From Stichopus chloronotus (lineage: Eukaryota; Echinodermata; Holothuroidea; Aspidochirotida; Stichopodidae): DNA of 64,000 bases. Both the position numbers and the translations under genes were made by a program. Where the stretch lies: positions 28,721,475-28,785,474 of the forward strand of contig CM037839.1 of assembly GCA_021234535.1 (NCBI GenBank). The letters are read 5' to 3'. Shown in pieces: positions 52,001-64,000 of this stretch. The notes under the pieces are model-generated. The model saw only the letters and a list, made by a program, of their open reading frames with translations. It made no database searches and was not told the DNA's origin. Numbering within the stretch: position 1 is the stretch's first letter; every line of letters begins with the position of its first letter.

Positions 52001-55000
52001 TTAATATCCTACATTTAGCATTGAGCAGATTACAGTGAGCAGTGTTAGCATTGGCTGATAATGGCGCTCTTGGTAAGACATTGCATCAGATGAAAATTGA
52101 AATGATGAACAGTCGTCTCTGATACTGGCAACCAACATGGTTGTTTGATTTGAATTAAATCACTGCTTTTGTTTTAAATCACAGATGTACATCATAATTT
52201 TTAAAGACAAACAAAATTTACAATTCTAAAACTGATAACAAGCATTTCATTTTATTATCAAGCTGCAAAATTTGTTTGCCAGAACTAGGCCAAATGTATC
52301 CTTCATAACCAATACTTTTTTAGATTAAACGAAAACCAAACCCCTTTTCATCCAAGACCAAAGTGCAATGAACTTGAAAATGGTGAGAAACAATTTGTTG
52401 CATTCTCTTCACAACTTTATTCCAGCAAAGTAACATTTTCAACACTCAAAAAAACCAGAAAGCTACAGACTTCCTTGCCATATTGATGTAAGTGAACGGA
52501 CATCAATAATACATCATGAACCTGGATCAGTTCTTTGGTTCCTATGCCCTGCAATGTTAACGATTGTCAAAATGAATGATGAAAAATCAGTGAGTGTTGT
52601 ATTTACAAGAACAATGTTACTGTGCCACTGATACATCAGCACGCAAGGGTGGCCTTTGATAAGTGTGTGGAAAATGCCTGTCAGAGGCCTATACAAAATA
52701 TATGGCAGCCATAACCTTGATGTCCTTCATGAATTTTGTGGCCTGCTTATGCACAGCACTTGGTTGGTACAGTAAAACATTCCATAATTGCTTTCAGTAC
52801 AGTTGTCTTGCACAAGTAAATCTCACCAACTCCTGCAGTACACCAGACCTTCCTGTTTCTTGTCGCCAAAAAAAGTACCAGAAGTTTGAAGTTACACAGG
52901 GATGAAAGTTTTCTGTATTAGTACAGAATTCTGTATTTTTTAAAAATTGGCTGATACCTCTGTACTTCCCCTGTATTCCAAGATTTTAACAAAATTATAT
53001 GTTACTGTACATATAACAGTCTAAATGAACCGAAAATACCATAAAAATGGAATTCTCTGGGGCATGAGTGTATTCCACATAAAGAATTTACTGTGCACCA
53101 TTTTGCACCTCAGCTATCTCCTGACACCCCCTTCCCTTATACCCCACCCCCAGGACGACGTTCACCTGTACAACCTACTTTCAGTATTTTTTTTTACCCT
53201 GCACTTACATCCCTGGTCACAGTAGTACAGGCTTTGCATGTAAAAAGGTGAAGTACAAATCCTGTACTAAAATCATGTGCTGAGCGAATCCTATGCTGAA
53301 TAAATGCTGTGGTGGAATCATCTGCTAGCATCAGGCTGGTCTATGAACCAGGGATTCGCACCGAAAATGTAGGGACAATGAAATGTTTGCTATGCACATT
53401 GCTGCATACAGCATACTGTAAGGATGGTGAAAAACACAGCATGATGAAAGTTTGATTTTACCAGTAATATTTAATAATACCAGTAATTGGTATTGCACTT
53501 ACTTAAATTTTCACAAAATTGTTTTGCACACGTCATGTAAATCAAACTGCATACATTTTTAGTGAAAATGCACAAGAATGTCCACTTAAAAGAAACAAGA
53601 AAAATTTGTGTGATGCCTTCTGGAAGTTTACAATATTTGTATCGTAGTTGCGGTAAGATGAACAGCAAGCAACTATACCACCTCAACTATCATTATTGTG
53701 TATTTCATCATCAGTAAAAATGAAGAGTCGACTGTTTGTAAGTTACAGAGTTCATGTTATTTAAAGAAAGTTAAAATAACATTGTATTGCTTAGATGTCC
53801 TATTGACTTGAAATATTGTTTAGTCAAGGTTTTGATTTTGTATACTGTAAGTCCTCTGTGCACAAATAATATTCGTCCATGTTTTTGTCGTGTTATTTTT
53901 CCATTGTTCATTGGTATTGATCGAGCCAATAACTTTGACTTATTGGATAGCGGCAAGTTTCGATATCACAATTACCAGGTCAGCACCCTTATACCTAAAT
54001 TCAGACTTAATCTTCTACTGTTACAAACATTTCTGTAATGCTTGTATTCCACTAAATAATCGTTTTACAAATTATGACATAGTGTTGAATGTTTTCTTTA
54101 TAATTTTGTGGCAGTATGTAAGGATAATAAGGATATTTCCTACTGTTACACTGTTGTGATGTAGTTTGCAATATAGGATTAGTATAGGATTATTTTGTTT
54201 CCAATGCAGTATAGTTCTTTTAGTAATTAGTTTCAATTGCAAAGTTGCTGTTGACTCCCTTTTGGGCTGTTTTTATTTTTGTTGGTTGAATGAAACATTT
54301 GCCTGAATGTCCATTCAAGATTATTTTTGTGGGGTGGACCTTTGCTTTAGCTCTCTGATTTTTGCTTTCCAGTTCATACAATTGCATGAAAAGTAGGCCT
54401 GTTTACTCCCTACATAATTCTTTCCAACAGAGCAATATTCTGCTTAGTTAGTATTCATCAATCAGACACTACGGTTTACTATTTTAGCATTGGAAAAATA
54501 GTCGTGAACTAGAACCACACAGGTGGAAGGAGCTGACAGAAAAAAATGCCAGAAACTTCAGTTTGTTTACTAATATGCAATCTTTGTGTGAAGAGTTAAA
54601 CTCAAATTCATTATGAAGAAGGAAAAATGAAACTCACCTTGTGAATGTGTATATATGATCACGTCGGTTTGTGTGTAATTAACAACATTCAAACAACTGA
54701 CCAGATGGTATGCATCTACTGTAGAAATGCGTGATGTGGCAGTTGTACGGTAAGTGTTGGGTAGCATTAAAGGTCGTGAGTCAATGCATCAGAAAAGAGT
54801 TGGCTTCATTCAGCAGTTGCAGAGTGAAACCCTGAATGAAAATTTCTTTGGACTACACTGTTTGTGAAATACAACTTTTCAAAGTTTTATGAAAATGCAA
54901 AACCGATGACATGGAGTGTTGCAGTTTGTATTTCTTTTGTTAGACCTACATAAAGATCGGTAAGTGGTATCAATATTTTTGAAAAATAAAATATACGCTT

Positions 55001-56365
55001 CCATAAGACAGCCATCTGGGAGTATGAAATTCTCAATTGTCCATATGTAGGTTCAGTACACGAAGGATAAAATAAGACATGCTGTAAGAGTCCATTTCTT
55101 GATGTCACAGATTTCCATGTGTAGCCAATGTTTATTCATGATGCAGGTGTGACACAGGAATTAGCCTGTAAAATTGTCAATATTTGATGGCACTTGTGGC
55201 TAAGCATAGTATCGATATATTCCATGATCCATACACCCAATACTCCACGATGTCTTTTTCATGTTGCACGACCTTTAAGACAGTAAATAAAAGTCACCGT
55301 ATTGCACTCAAAATTTTAAAAGCGTTTAATGCCACAGATTTTGTCAATTTCATTTCTAGAACTTTGAATTGCAGGAAATTTATCCTAAACTGATAATGGA
55401 AGTCAGTGTCTATTGGTTTTGACATAATGGCTCCTTGTGAGTCATTTAACTAAAAATTCTTTCAAGTTATAAATCTTGTGGTATGCACTGTTTGCAGTGT
55501 TGTCACAGATATACAGATTTGCATTGTACTGTAGTTGCATAGTACTGTAGCTGTTCAGATTTCTATCTGTGGCAATGTACAGTATAGCACCTAGTACTGT
55601 ATGTATACAGAAGCAACACAATGGTTTCGATAGAAGTTGGAAAATGAAATTTTGACCTTAATCTGCACCATGTCTACAATATCATATCTACAATGAATTT
55701 CCTAGTTGGGTTGACTCACTAGTCAAACGTAATTGCTGATGTCATGTTCATGTTTGTAGGTAAGCATTTAAAATGATTTTAATAAGTATTGTTATTTAGC
55801 AGAGCAGTTGTCTGTTAGCTGTTGCACACCAGTGTGACCAGTCACATAGCGTACAGTAGATCACTCTTTTGTGTAGTACTGCGACATTTGCACGAATACA
55901 ATTTTTTTTTTTTTATCTTCTTGTATCATGTGTGGTTAACAAAGATCGTAAGTGATGTGAATATCCATGTACCGTAACTAGCTGCTCAACAGTACAGTTA
56001 GTATCAAAATGAGACTGACTACATGTAAACATTGACAGTAATGAGACAACATTAAAAACACTCTCCAATATGTGGAACACAATATAAACAACAGATTGGT
56101 ATAGCTCAACCGTCAGCACGACCTCAAAAACTATAAATCCCTTGTATTACTAAGCCCTGATGTTTCCATAGTTTCTAAGCAGGTAATCAATATGTAGGTT
56201 ATGTGATGAAACTAAAAAAAAGGGCTTTACATTAGATGTAATTCAAATTTGAGGAATATTACACACAGTACTGATCAGAAGACAAGCACACTTTTTGAAA
56301 ACTCTATTTAATCTCTTTTTTGTCATGTAGTTCTTCATTGAGTCAATGGCTGAAAGAACTTTACA
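52000..56365. other. Non-coding stretch rich in TACTGTA words
   Basis: No gene supported. The ACTGTA/TACAGT vocabulary starts here, densest around 55520-55620. At 52520-52900 all frames are broken by stops, though several stop-free pieces of 60-80 codons exist. Long homopolymer G or C is absent. Confidence 0.45.
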
Positions 56366-56939
56366 CCTGGAGTGGCTAACCTGTGGCCCACAGAGAGGCC
56401 TCATGTGGCCCACGAAGTTAACCGAACTCCCCTTTTAAGCAGAAATAAAAAATGAAAAGACTCAGAAAATAAGCAAATGAAAAGGAAAGCAATTAACAGA
56501 TTCACTATAAAAGCTAGTGACTACTAACATTTTTTTGTCAAATTTCACACTCACGATGTCTCTGCATATGCCAATAGTCAATTTTGCCAATTTGTTGGTA
56601 TTTGACTTGCCATACACATGTCTTCAAGACTGCATGCATACTACTACTTCATTAACACAATTGCATCACCTTACTCCTTACATGTATTCCGATCATTCAT
56701 TTTTGTTTGTACTGTACAGGTAGTCAAACATCACAATATTGCCAGTAGCTTATACATGTACCACACCAACTCTCCTAACAATTTCAGTACACACTCTCAA
56801 TTGGTTGCAGTGGTTGCTGTTGACAAACATTACGAAAGAGGTAAATCATAGAGTGTGGGCTTGCAACCTGTGCAGCCCACCACAATGTTCAAATTTGGTG
56901 GTGATGCGGGCCCTTTTATCATAAAAGTTTGGCCACCTG
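56366..56939. mobile_element. hAT-like non-autonomous element, degraded
   Basis: The left end reads CCTGGAGTGGCTAACC then TGTGGCCCAC. The right end, read in reverse, is CAGGTGGCCAAAC then AAAAGGGCCCGCATCACC, with AAATTTGAACATTG and GCACAGGTTGCAAGCCC further in. GGCCAAAC followed by AAAGGGCC resembles termini of hAT-Charlie elements. No transposase frame remains and I find no clean 8-bp target duplication, so the borders are approximate. Confidence 0.45.
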
Positions 56940-56944
56940 CATTG

Positions 56945-59900
56945 ACGTAAAGTGTACCATGGTGGGGATGTGCTTGCATTAAGGTTACATCTCTGAGCAC
57001 TGTACACACTAGTACGTAGTGAGTAACTTAAGAGTGCATTGTTCATGTACATAGTCCATGTAGAGAATGTAGTTGATATCAGAGTCCACGTGGATGATGT
57101 CTAAAACATTTTAGTGCACTTGACAGTATAATGGATGTTAGACAGTATTAGTGTATCAAAAGTAGATTTTGATTTTCAGACTTCTTGATAGATATTAGTG
57201 AGCAGGTACAAAGACCACAAACCCCACTATGTCTACTGTACTTATCTATAGCAACATTGATTGAATTTTGGTAAGCCTAGTATCTAAAGTTGTTTCACCA
57301 AATTTTTTTTCAACCTCATGCTTACATTTAAAGCCTTGTTCTGGTACACAGTACTGTTAGTACGATTTGAAGACTTGCATCCCAAGGACACAAACACCTT
57401 GAAAAGTTTGCATAAATACATAAAACAAACAAGAAGAACATGGCTAGGCCCATCTTTTATCAACAGCTTCCCACCATCTTTTTTAGTAAAAGAATATATG
57501 TAGCAATCACAAAACTTACAGTGAGGCCTAACCTTATGAGTTTTGTGTACAAACATCTTGCAGCCTACATATACAACTATTCACTGCACTTACTGCATCC
57601 TGAGTTTACACAACCCTACGATGGAGTATCGTCTGGGATGGAATATCATCAGCGAACTTTGTGTTGCTTTGGGACTGAAAGAAAAATGTTTCCAAACTGT
57701 TAACTTTTAACCATGAGGATCATCAGAACTCTTTTTTACCCCCAAGGGAAATATAGACAAAATACAGGTTTTCTTGCATGCTGGTGTTATCAGAGTGTTT
57801 GGGTAGATTTTTATGTGTAACTGTGGTATATTGTTTTATGATGGGAAAGATTCTGCAAATGATCTTGATTGTGAATTTTGAGGGGAACAAACACAATTAG
57901 TTGTTGATTTTATTACTCTGTATTTGTGGGAACTCTAAAGCAATATCAGGAAAAAGAAGTTCAATACTTTCAATGTGGTTTAAAAGAATTTATTACTGGG
58001 AATTAACCTGTAAGAGAAGTTGCCTCCCTCGGACGAATGCAAGTGGTTTGAGGAATTTGCATCCTTGTGTGAAAACTTCCGGTCTGGACTCGGGATACTC
58101 AGCAAAGTGCTACCTACATGGATTATGTGTATTTATCTATGGCTAACTTTCTCTGTGCACACTGCTGTATGCAGTGCCTTCTCACATATTCCAGCCGTGT
58201 AAATGATGCAATATTCCATTAATACTTTAGGTCTTTACAAATTAGCTGACCCTGTTGATTCACTATGGTGTTTTCTTCTAGTTAATTGCAGAAAATATGC
58301 CCCAAGTAACACTGACTGAAGAACAGTCTGGCAGATCATGTTTTCATCGTCCAGAACAATTTGCATTTAATGTTTATCCATGCATGGGCATCTTAATACA
58401 ATACTATGCAGTATGACTTTTCTGGCTTCCTCTTGCTGGAAACTGTGACATAGGTCAATTGTGGAAGACACCTGTAGCTTAGTTTAATTATCATGAGAAT
58501 ATTTCTTCTTGTTTACTTAGAGGACATGACTTTACTGTACTTGTCAGTACAGAAGATGTTCTATGAAAAGAAAGTCTACACATTAAACGTGATCTGGCAG
58601 TAAAAATGACAGCCAAAACGAGGATATTGATTAGAATGCTGTGGGAGCAGGTGGCAGTTGTAATGTCACTAATGTGGACTGAATACAATTAAATAGACTT
58701 GAACAGTGAAATTGAAGTTTGAATGGTGGCAATCCATGCATTAATGTATTGTACAACATTCTGTACATAACATGACAGTTCAAATACTGTACAGTATATT
58801 GTAGTACAGTGGTTAAACTTGTACTGTATAAAGGAGGATAGGATGATAGGTAGTCGTGGCGTACCTCACACAAAACTCTTTGTAGTACTTCTTCTCCCAT
58901 TCTTCTCTCTCCTAATAACCTTTTTGTTGAAAAAAAAAATGATCTGTCAGTGACAAAGTCTGAGGGAAAGTGTCTCAATAGAGAGAAAAAAAAAACATTC
59001 ATTTTTTTAAATTGTTCTGATACCAACGTCCCAAAATAATATTCGAAAGCACAGTATGTATGTAAAGCAAAGGTTTAAAGGAAGTTTGTACTATAGGCCC
59101 ACCCTAGTGCAGTGCACTGCATGTCACTGTACATTCTTTTTCAATATTTCTCAAGAAATTCACTTGTTCTTTCTTTTGAATCCTTTAATGTTGGTCAGGA
59201 TATTTACTTTATATGGGGGACATTTACCACTATTGGAGAAAGGATCACATTAATGGTGCAAGAAAAAATAAAATGTCAGAACTTACAAGTTTTTTCATCT
59301 AACATTTCAGATAGCACACTCTATTATTTATTTTCTCTGAATTTGGAATTTTTCATCAGCTACTATAGGAGAAGGGGTGCAACAAGGGGATTGTATAGGT
59401 TAGATCATGACTGTGCCATGATGAAACCAGTGTCGTCATCTTTTGTGTGTTGCACAGATCAGACAAATGTTGAGGAATCTAAAGAACTTTGTAAAGTTTT
59501 TGAAAATGTCTCATTCTGTAGAATGTCGAGACAATATTGCTGAACATTTACGTTCATTTGGTTGCAAGGCATATCACAGACAGGCCCGCGAAGGCAAAAG
59601 AGCCACAAAAGACCCGCAAAAGACCCACAAAAACCCAATAAATAAAGGATACTTATCAACGATTTGTGGTTCAGAGGCGTCTAAGGTAGGAAGGAATAAA
59701 TCCACGAAGGTAGAATTCCTCAGGAAAAATGGAGATAGTGAAAAATCACCAAAAATGCGAGAGCAGTAATGGAAACCAACTAGCACTTTTGGGTGGTAGT
59801 TAGGGATGGAGGAGCTAGTCTGTTGCGGGTTAGGGCGAAGGTAAAGGCGGGGTCAAAGGTTACCAGTAGTAATGCTAGCGCAGTAGAGGGACGTGCATTA
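56945..59900. other. Non-coding stretch
   Basis: No gene supported. At 58019-58112 one frame reads LPPSDECKWFEEFASLCENF, more protein-like than its surroundings but with a stop just before it and no good splice sites. An 11-bp triplicate ACAAAAGACCC lies at about 59605-59635. A perfect 14-bp palindrome ATACTGTACAGTAT lies near 58786. Confidence 0.4.
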
Positions 59901-59910
59901 GTTAGATGGA

Positions 59911-59995
59911 GACAGGTAAGTTCGTCATTCGTAAATATCCAAACCAGGTGAGTTTTGGGATTTCTTTTGTAATGAATGGATGTGTACAGAAGGTA
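59911..59995 (+). repeat. Dispersed repeat E, copy 2
   Basis: Matches 8312-8378 (GACAGGTAAGTTCGTCA, TAAATATCCA, ACCAGG, GTGAGTT, TGGGA, AATGGAT) with an extra 15 or so bases before the last block. Confidence 0.6.
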
Positions 59996-60286
59996 CTGTA
60001 GGTAAAAGCCACGTACAGAGATCATTATGTGTACCTCATGTTTCATTACAAAGTAGAATTCCTGGACAGGCAGGTTTGATGAATAATTCAGTGTAGCTTC
60101 ATAGGTCCTGGCTAGGACATAATAGAATGCATTGCCACATCGACCAGTGAAGAAATTTAGAACTTGGTTGTCTTAGTTCAAAATGTCTAAGCTTTCTAAG
60201 AAACACAATAGATGAATTTTACACTAGAACATGACTACACCACTGTTAGAGAGATCAACCTCACAAATGAAGAACCCACAACTTCA

Positions 60287-60352
60287 TGCATTATGGTCAT
60301 CCAAGTTGTCAAAAGCCAAACAAAGATCAAGCAAACCAGATAACCTGAGCGC
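60287..60352 (-). mobile_element. LINE reverse-transcriptase scrap
   Basis: The minus strand encodes SGLLDLCLAFDNLDDHN, close to the LLDLSxAFDTxDH motif that holds the first catalytic Asp of LINE reverse transcriptases. A stop follows immediately, and neither the GVPQGS nor the YADD region is recognisable downstream. It is probably a strongly decayed LINE of the same broad type as the 29-kb copy. Confidence 0.35.
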
Positions 60353-60399
60353 AGTAATTAATAATATTGTCTTTTAGACAGCCAATCAATTGGTCCATG

Positions 60400-62360
60400 T
60401 TTACTTTCCAAATGTTGGGTCAATTCAGAATTTATGGTATATATACTGTATTTACCAAAAATGCCAAGAGTGTATTGTATGTGGTCATGTATAGGTTAAG
60501 TAGAACTTACTAAAGATTATGTAATTAAGTAAATATTGTACCTTAATTTTGGAACTTGAGGACAACACCATCTTTTTCATACAACAGGAATTGCCATTAT
60601 TACAATATCATAAAATTGCTTAAATTGTCGAAATTTGGAAAAAAAAAGATTTGTGCTTAAACAAATTGGGCAATGTGAGCATTTCAGGTTGATTTCCATT
60701 GAAATTATGATGGAAATGTTTCAAGTAAGAGAATTTCTTCTCAGTGGGTTGTACTTTTTTAGCATGTACCATTCAATGACTTACTGTATGCCCCATTCTG
60801 CATTGACTTAACACAGTACTAAACATACAGCTGCAATGCTGCGCTGTGTGTTGTACACTTGCTCTTTGTGTGGATGGTTTAAACTCTGTACTTTTTTGCT
60901 GTCGGTGTTAGAAACCAAGGCATCCTCTCAGAAATCTGTCTGTATCTTTGCGCTACAGGTCTGCACAACAACACTAATGGAAGTAATTTCTTGAGGGAAT
61001 GTAGGAGAGAGAAAGAAGAGAGGTTTCTTTATTCTCCATGTTAAATGGTTTGTTTAAAGAGATTCTACAAACACAAAATCAGATTGGGTGTGTTGTATAT
61101 GGTGTCATTTGCACATGTAGTTCTGCTCGCTAGAAACAGAGACTGCCAAATACTGTATATTACATGCAGGTGTATGGTCTTTCTCACTGCTTATCTATCA
61201 TTCCTGCCATATTTGACATTAAAGTTACCTTTGAGCTGTGTCTTTTTGGGTACTGTCCTCACTCCTTGGACTGATTATTTTGACAAAATAAGGAAACAAA
61301 TACAAGTACTAATATTAGAAACTCTTGCTCAAACTATCAGAGTTATTTGTACGGTAGGGTCAGTAACATTTTACTCATTTTGTTAAAACTTCCTGCTTGT
61401 CTGGCAATCAATATAGACAGATGTTGCTTAATACAGTAACTTAAAGGAGGATATATGTTATAGGTAGCTCTTGTTAGAAGTTAAATTATCTCTCTAGCCA
61501 GTCGTAATCAAGCATCTTGTATGGAATCTAAAAAAATGGCCAATGATATCAATAAGTTGAGAATTACACATACAGTAAATTAATTCAAAGAAATTCACCT
61601 TTACAGTAACAATTAAGATTTCTCATGTGTTGGGACTTAATGTGTACTATATTTGACTTCATATTAAATGGTTGTTCAGTGACCAGTGTTTTCTTATTCC
61701 TTTGTCTTTATTTCACATGATGTATTCTCTGTTCATTTGGAGAAATAATAACGTTCATTTGGAGAAATAATAACGCTGAAAAGAATGTGAGGCTCTCATC
61801 CCAACTGCCTAGTCTTTTTAAGTCCCCCTCATAACTACCTGTCTTCTTTAAAGTCCTCATCTGGACTTGTCTGTCCTCTGGAATCTACTTGTCCACAGGA
61901 TAATTAAAAAGTAAAATGTCCTTCCAAACATATTATTAATATGTCATTATTCAATTTGCTTAATTTTCTAGGTTACTGAGTCATGGACACCCTTTCATTG
62001 TTTTATTTTATAATGGAAATTATTGCCAACTTTCATGATACTGTTATTCCAAACAAAATCTGACTTTGATTAAAACACCAAATGATTTAAATAGTTGTCT
62101 GACAATCTTGCCAGAAACTCTAGTGTCGTTTAGACGTTTAAATCATCTTGGGACCGGTACTATCCTCAAAAGTTGATGCAATCATCCTTCAACATTATAT
62201 GGATCATGCCTACTCAAAATAAACAGTGTTAACTAGGGATCAACCAATAATCAGATTGGACATCTCATTATGCCGATGTTTACCACAATCAGTAAAACAT
62301 CAGATCGGCGAAATTTTGCAAATTCCATTTGTCGATATCTGCAAATGTTCAGCTGTGTCA
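60400..62360. other. Non-coding stretch
   Basis: No gene supported. The 113-codon frame at 61045-61386 has AT-driven composition. TAGGGATCAACCAATAATCA at 62234 onward, with later GCCGATG and CAGATCGGCG, resembles a common MITE terminus in animals, but no matching opposite end was seen. Confidence 0.4.
61732..61775. repeat. Perfect tandem 22-mer, two copies
   Basis: TTCATTTGGAGAAATAATAACG is present twice back to back without mismatch. Confidence 0.95.
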
Positions 62361-62740
62361 TATTTGGTATGTGGGTGAGCCTTAGTGAGGGAAAGAAGCC
62401 TATTGTTTTTGGTTGAGGTCAAAGGTCATTTGGGAGCCAGCAGGGTCAAACAGTGAACAACTTGTGAACACGATATCTCAAGATGGAAACTTGTACAGAT
62501 CTCATATTTAGTATGTGGGTGAGCCTTATGAAGAGCAAGAAGCCTATTGTTTTTGGTGAACTCATAGGTCATTTGGGGTCAACAGGAGTCACATAGTAAA
62601 AACTTATAAACACAAGTTTGTACAGCTCACATTTTTAGTGTGTGGGTGTAACTTATTGAGCTTGTACAGATCTCATTTTTGATATGTAGAGGAACCTTGT
62701 TAAGTGCAAATACCAGATAGGTTTTGATGGAGGTCAAAAA
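62361..62740. repeat. Degenerate tandem repeat with a DR1 motif
   Basis: Units begin at about 62361, 62505, 62631 and 62673. The first two are about 144 and 126 bp; the last two are truncated. Shared words are TATGTGGGTGAGCCTTA, GAAGCCTATTGTTTTTGG, AGGTCATTTGG and CTTGTACAGATCTCAT. Unit 1 carries AGGTCAAAGGTCA at 62416-62428, a perfect DR1 of nuclear-receptor half-sites; unit 2 keeps one half-site. No coding frame. Confidence 0.8.
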
Positions 62741-62744
62741 TATG

Positions 62745-64000
62745 TTACTGTTATATTACAGTAACCAAGTATATAACACTTCCCTGGCTCATGTAAGATT
62801 CATGAAAAAAAAAATTCCTCATAATGAATTCATTAAAACCGCAATGCATTTGTGCATTCTGGTTTCAAATTTTTCTCACATTAGACTAGAAATTCACTGA
62901 TAGGGAATTAACCTAAATATATCCAGGTTATATTTTAAGTGATTATTTTGACAACAGGTAATGCTCAAGTTTTCACTTCCCGTAATACTGTTCACACTAA
63001 TAATAGAAACTGTCAACAATTTTTTTTTATCAAACCGTAAGAATTTGAAGAGCTATTGAAGAGTTCAATGACTTGTGGTTCATTTAACTTCCAGTTTCGA
63101 TGAGATCAGTATATATTGCTGGTCAGGTTAACCAGTAGAGCTTTTCTGTAGACCGTTGGTGATGGACACAACTGTTCGGACAGGACTTAAGTCAGTGTTG
63201 AGGTACAAAAACTAAACCAGCATCCACTAGATCATATTCACATATTCCCTATACTAGTATTTACTGTTGTATCAAGATCCACTTGCTTTTAGTCCCCATT
63301 CAATTCCTTCCTGTTCCCTTTGCTTTGTTGTTTTTATGATTACAGTATTGTCCTTGCAACAAGAATAGCGGTGTTTAGTTTGGTATTCCCAACTATTCCA
63401 GTGGTGTTTAGTCTGGTTCATATGAATAATCTAGTGTGTCTGAAAAACTGCGGAAGAAATTGTGAGTCTGTTGTGGGTAACATTGATAGTTTCGTGGTTT
63501 AGTGGGACGTCATGAACAGTCAGGCTGTGTACTAGTTTAATACAGTATTTCCATAAGGACGTTGACAATATTGCACACACTACAAACTATCTGTCAAGTC
63601 TATATTGTGGCTTTTTGAGTCTGCTGGTATCAGTTTACCTTACTCAGGGATGTTTAAGTGGAACTTTCTCAAAGCCAGTACCCAGAGTGAAAATGTACAC
63701 CAAGGAGGAGTATGATCATGTTTTTTGCACAGTTTGAATCAGTGCAACAAAGCTATCTGTTTGGAGAATAGAATATGGTCTACTCATGCCAGATTGCAAC
63801 TGGTTCATATCAGTGGGTGGTTTTTGTGTATAAAAAAAAAATTGAAGGTAATGCATGTTACACTTGATGAACAACAAAATTAAGCTGTGTAAACTTGGCA
63901 CACTCACAAAAGGGATGCACATCTGCATCATTTAACTTGTCTCATCAGAACCCTTCTCCCTAAATGCTCCATTTGTGTTTCATTAACGTTTTAACACTGT
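62745..64000. other. Non-coding stretch
   Basis: I see nothing recognisable: no open frame beyond about 70 codons, no repeat longer than simple A-runs (62807, 63831), and a few TACAGTA words. Confidence 0.5.

Noticed and set aside
58631..59026. 131-codon minus-strand frame
   Set aside because: Phe/Leu/Tyr-rich from A/T runs, contains homopolymer-derived residues and has no recognisable family.
59112..59543. Longest open frame, 143 codons, plus strand
   Set aside because: Composition follows AT-rich DNA, with no domain, no family and overlapping open frames in other phases.

Overview
The window looks like gene-poor nuclear DNA of an animal. It is AT-rich and full of microsatellites and long poly-G/poly-C tracts. 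It carries decayed metazoan retroelements (a Penelope-like element, CR1/L2-type LINE pieces, tRNA-derived SINE-like units), and I found no operon, ribosomal RNA or complete protein-coding gene. Long G-tracts, the recurrent word TAGGCCTA, a tandem repeat carrying AGGTCAAAGGTCA and the retroelement mix fit a marine invertebrate deuterostome. An echinoderm such as a sea cucumber or sea urchin is my guess, not something the sequence proves. Nearly all open frames over 60 codons are AT-rich chance frames.

Layout. 1-5.6 kb: non-coding, with small tandem repeats and a relic (249-309) that recurs inverted at 50.1 kb. 5634-5724: the best host exon candidate, a GC-rich 91-bp block with strong splice sites on both sides. 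6.1-7.1 kb: a diverged tandem duplication and a CRE cluster. 10.5-11.2 kb: the C-terminal part of a dead Penelope-like element (linker plus GIY-YIG endonuclease). 13.6 and 26.5 kb: two inverted copies of one unknown repeat. 14.6 kb: a weak minus-strand exon candidate. 21.0-21.7 kb: a fold-back element and a SINE. 28.8-29.9 kb: a minus-strand LINE 3' half with its catalytic motif destroyed. 30.1 and 45.5 kb: direct copies of another unknown repeat. 34.2 kb: a second SINE-like unit. 38.2-38.8 kb: a 40-bp minisatellite. 40-45 kb: a 26-bp palindrome, a 123-bp AT microsatellite and a CRE cluster. 51.7 kb: a 15-bp perfect hairpin.

From about 51.5 kb to the end the DNA has a different vocabulary. 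TAGGCCTA (13 copies to the left) and G/C tracts of 12 or more (11 to the left) disappear. TACTGTA/TACAGTA words become roughly five times denser. This part holds a hAT-like relic, a LINE reverse-transcriptase scrap, a short copy of the 8.3-kb repeat and a tandem repeat with a DR1 nuclear-receptor motif.

No genes can be seen acting together. The window is best read as intron or intergenic space with at most one or two host exons. I did not find a convincing new biological system. The most useful leads are the exon at 5.6 kb, the word-composition switch near 51.5 kb, the coding-like relic pair at 0.25/50.1 kb and the unclassified repeat families.
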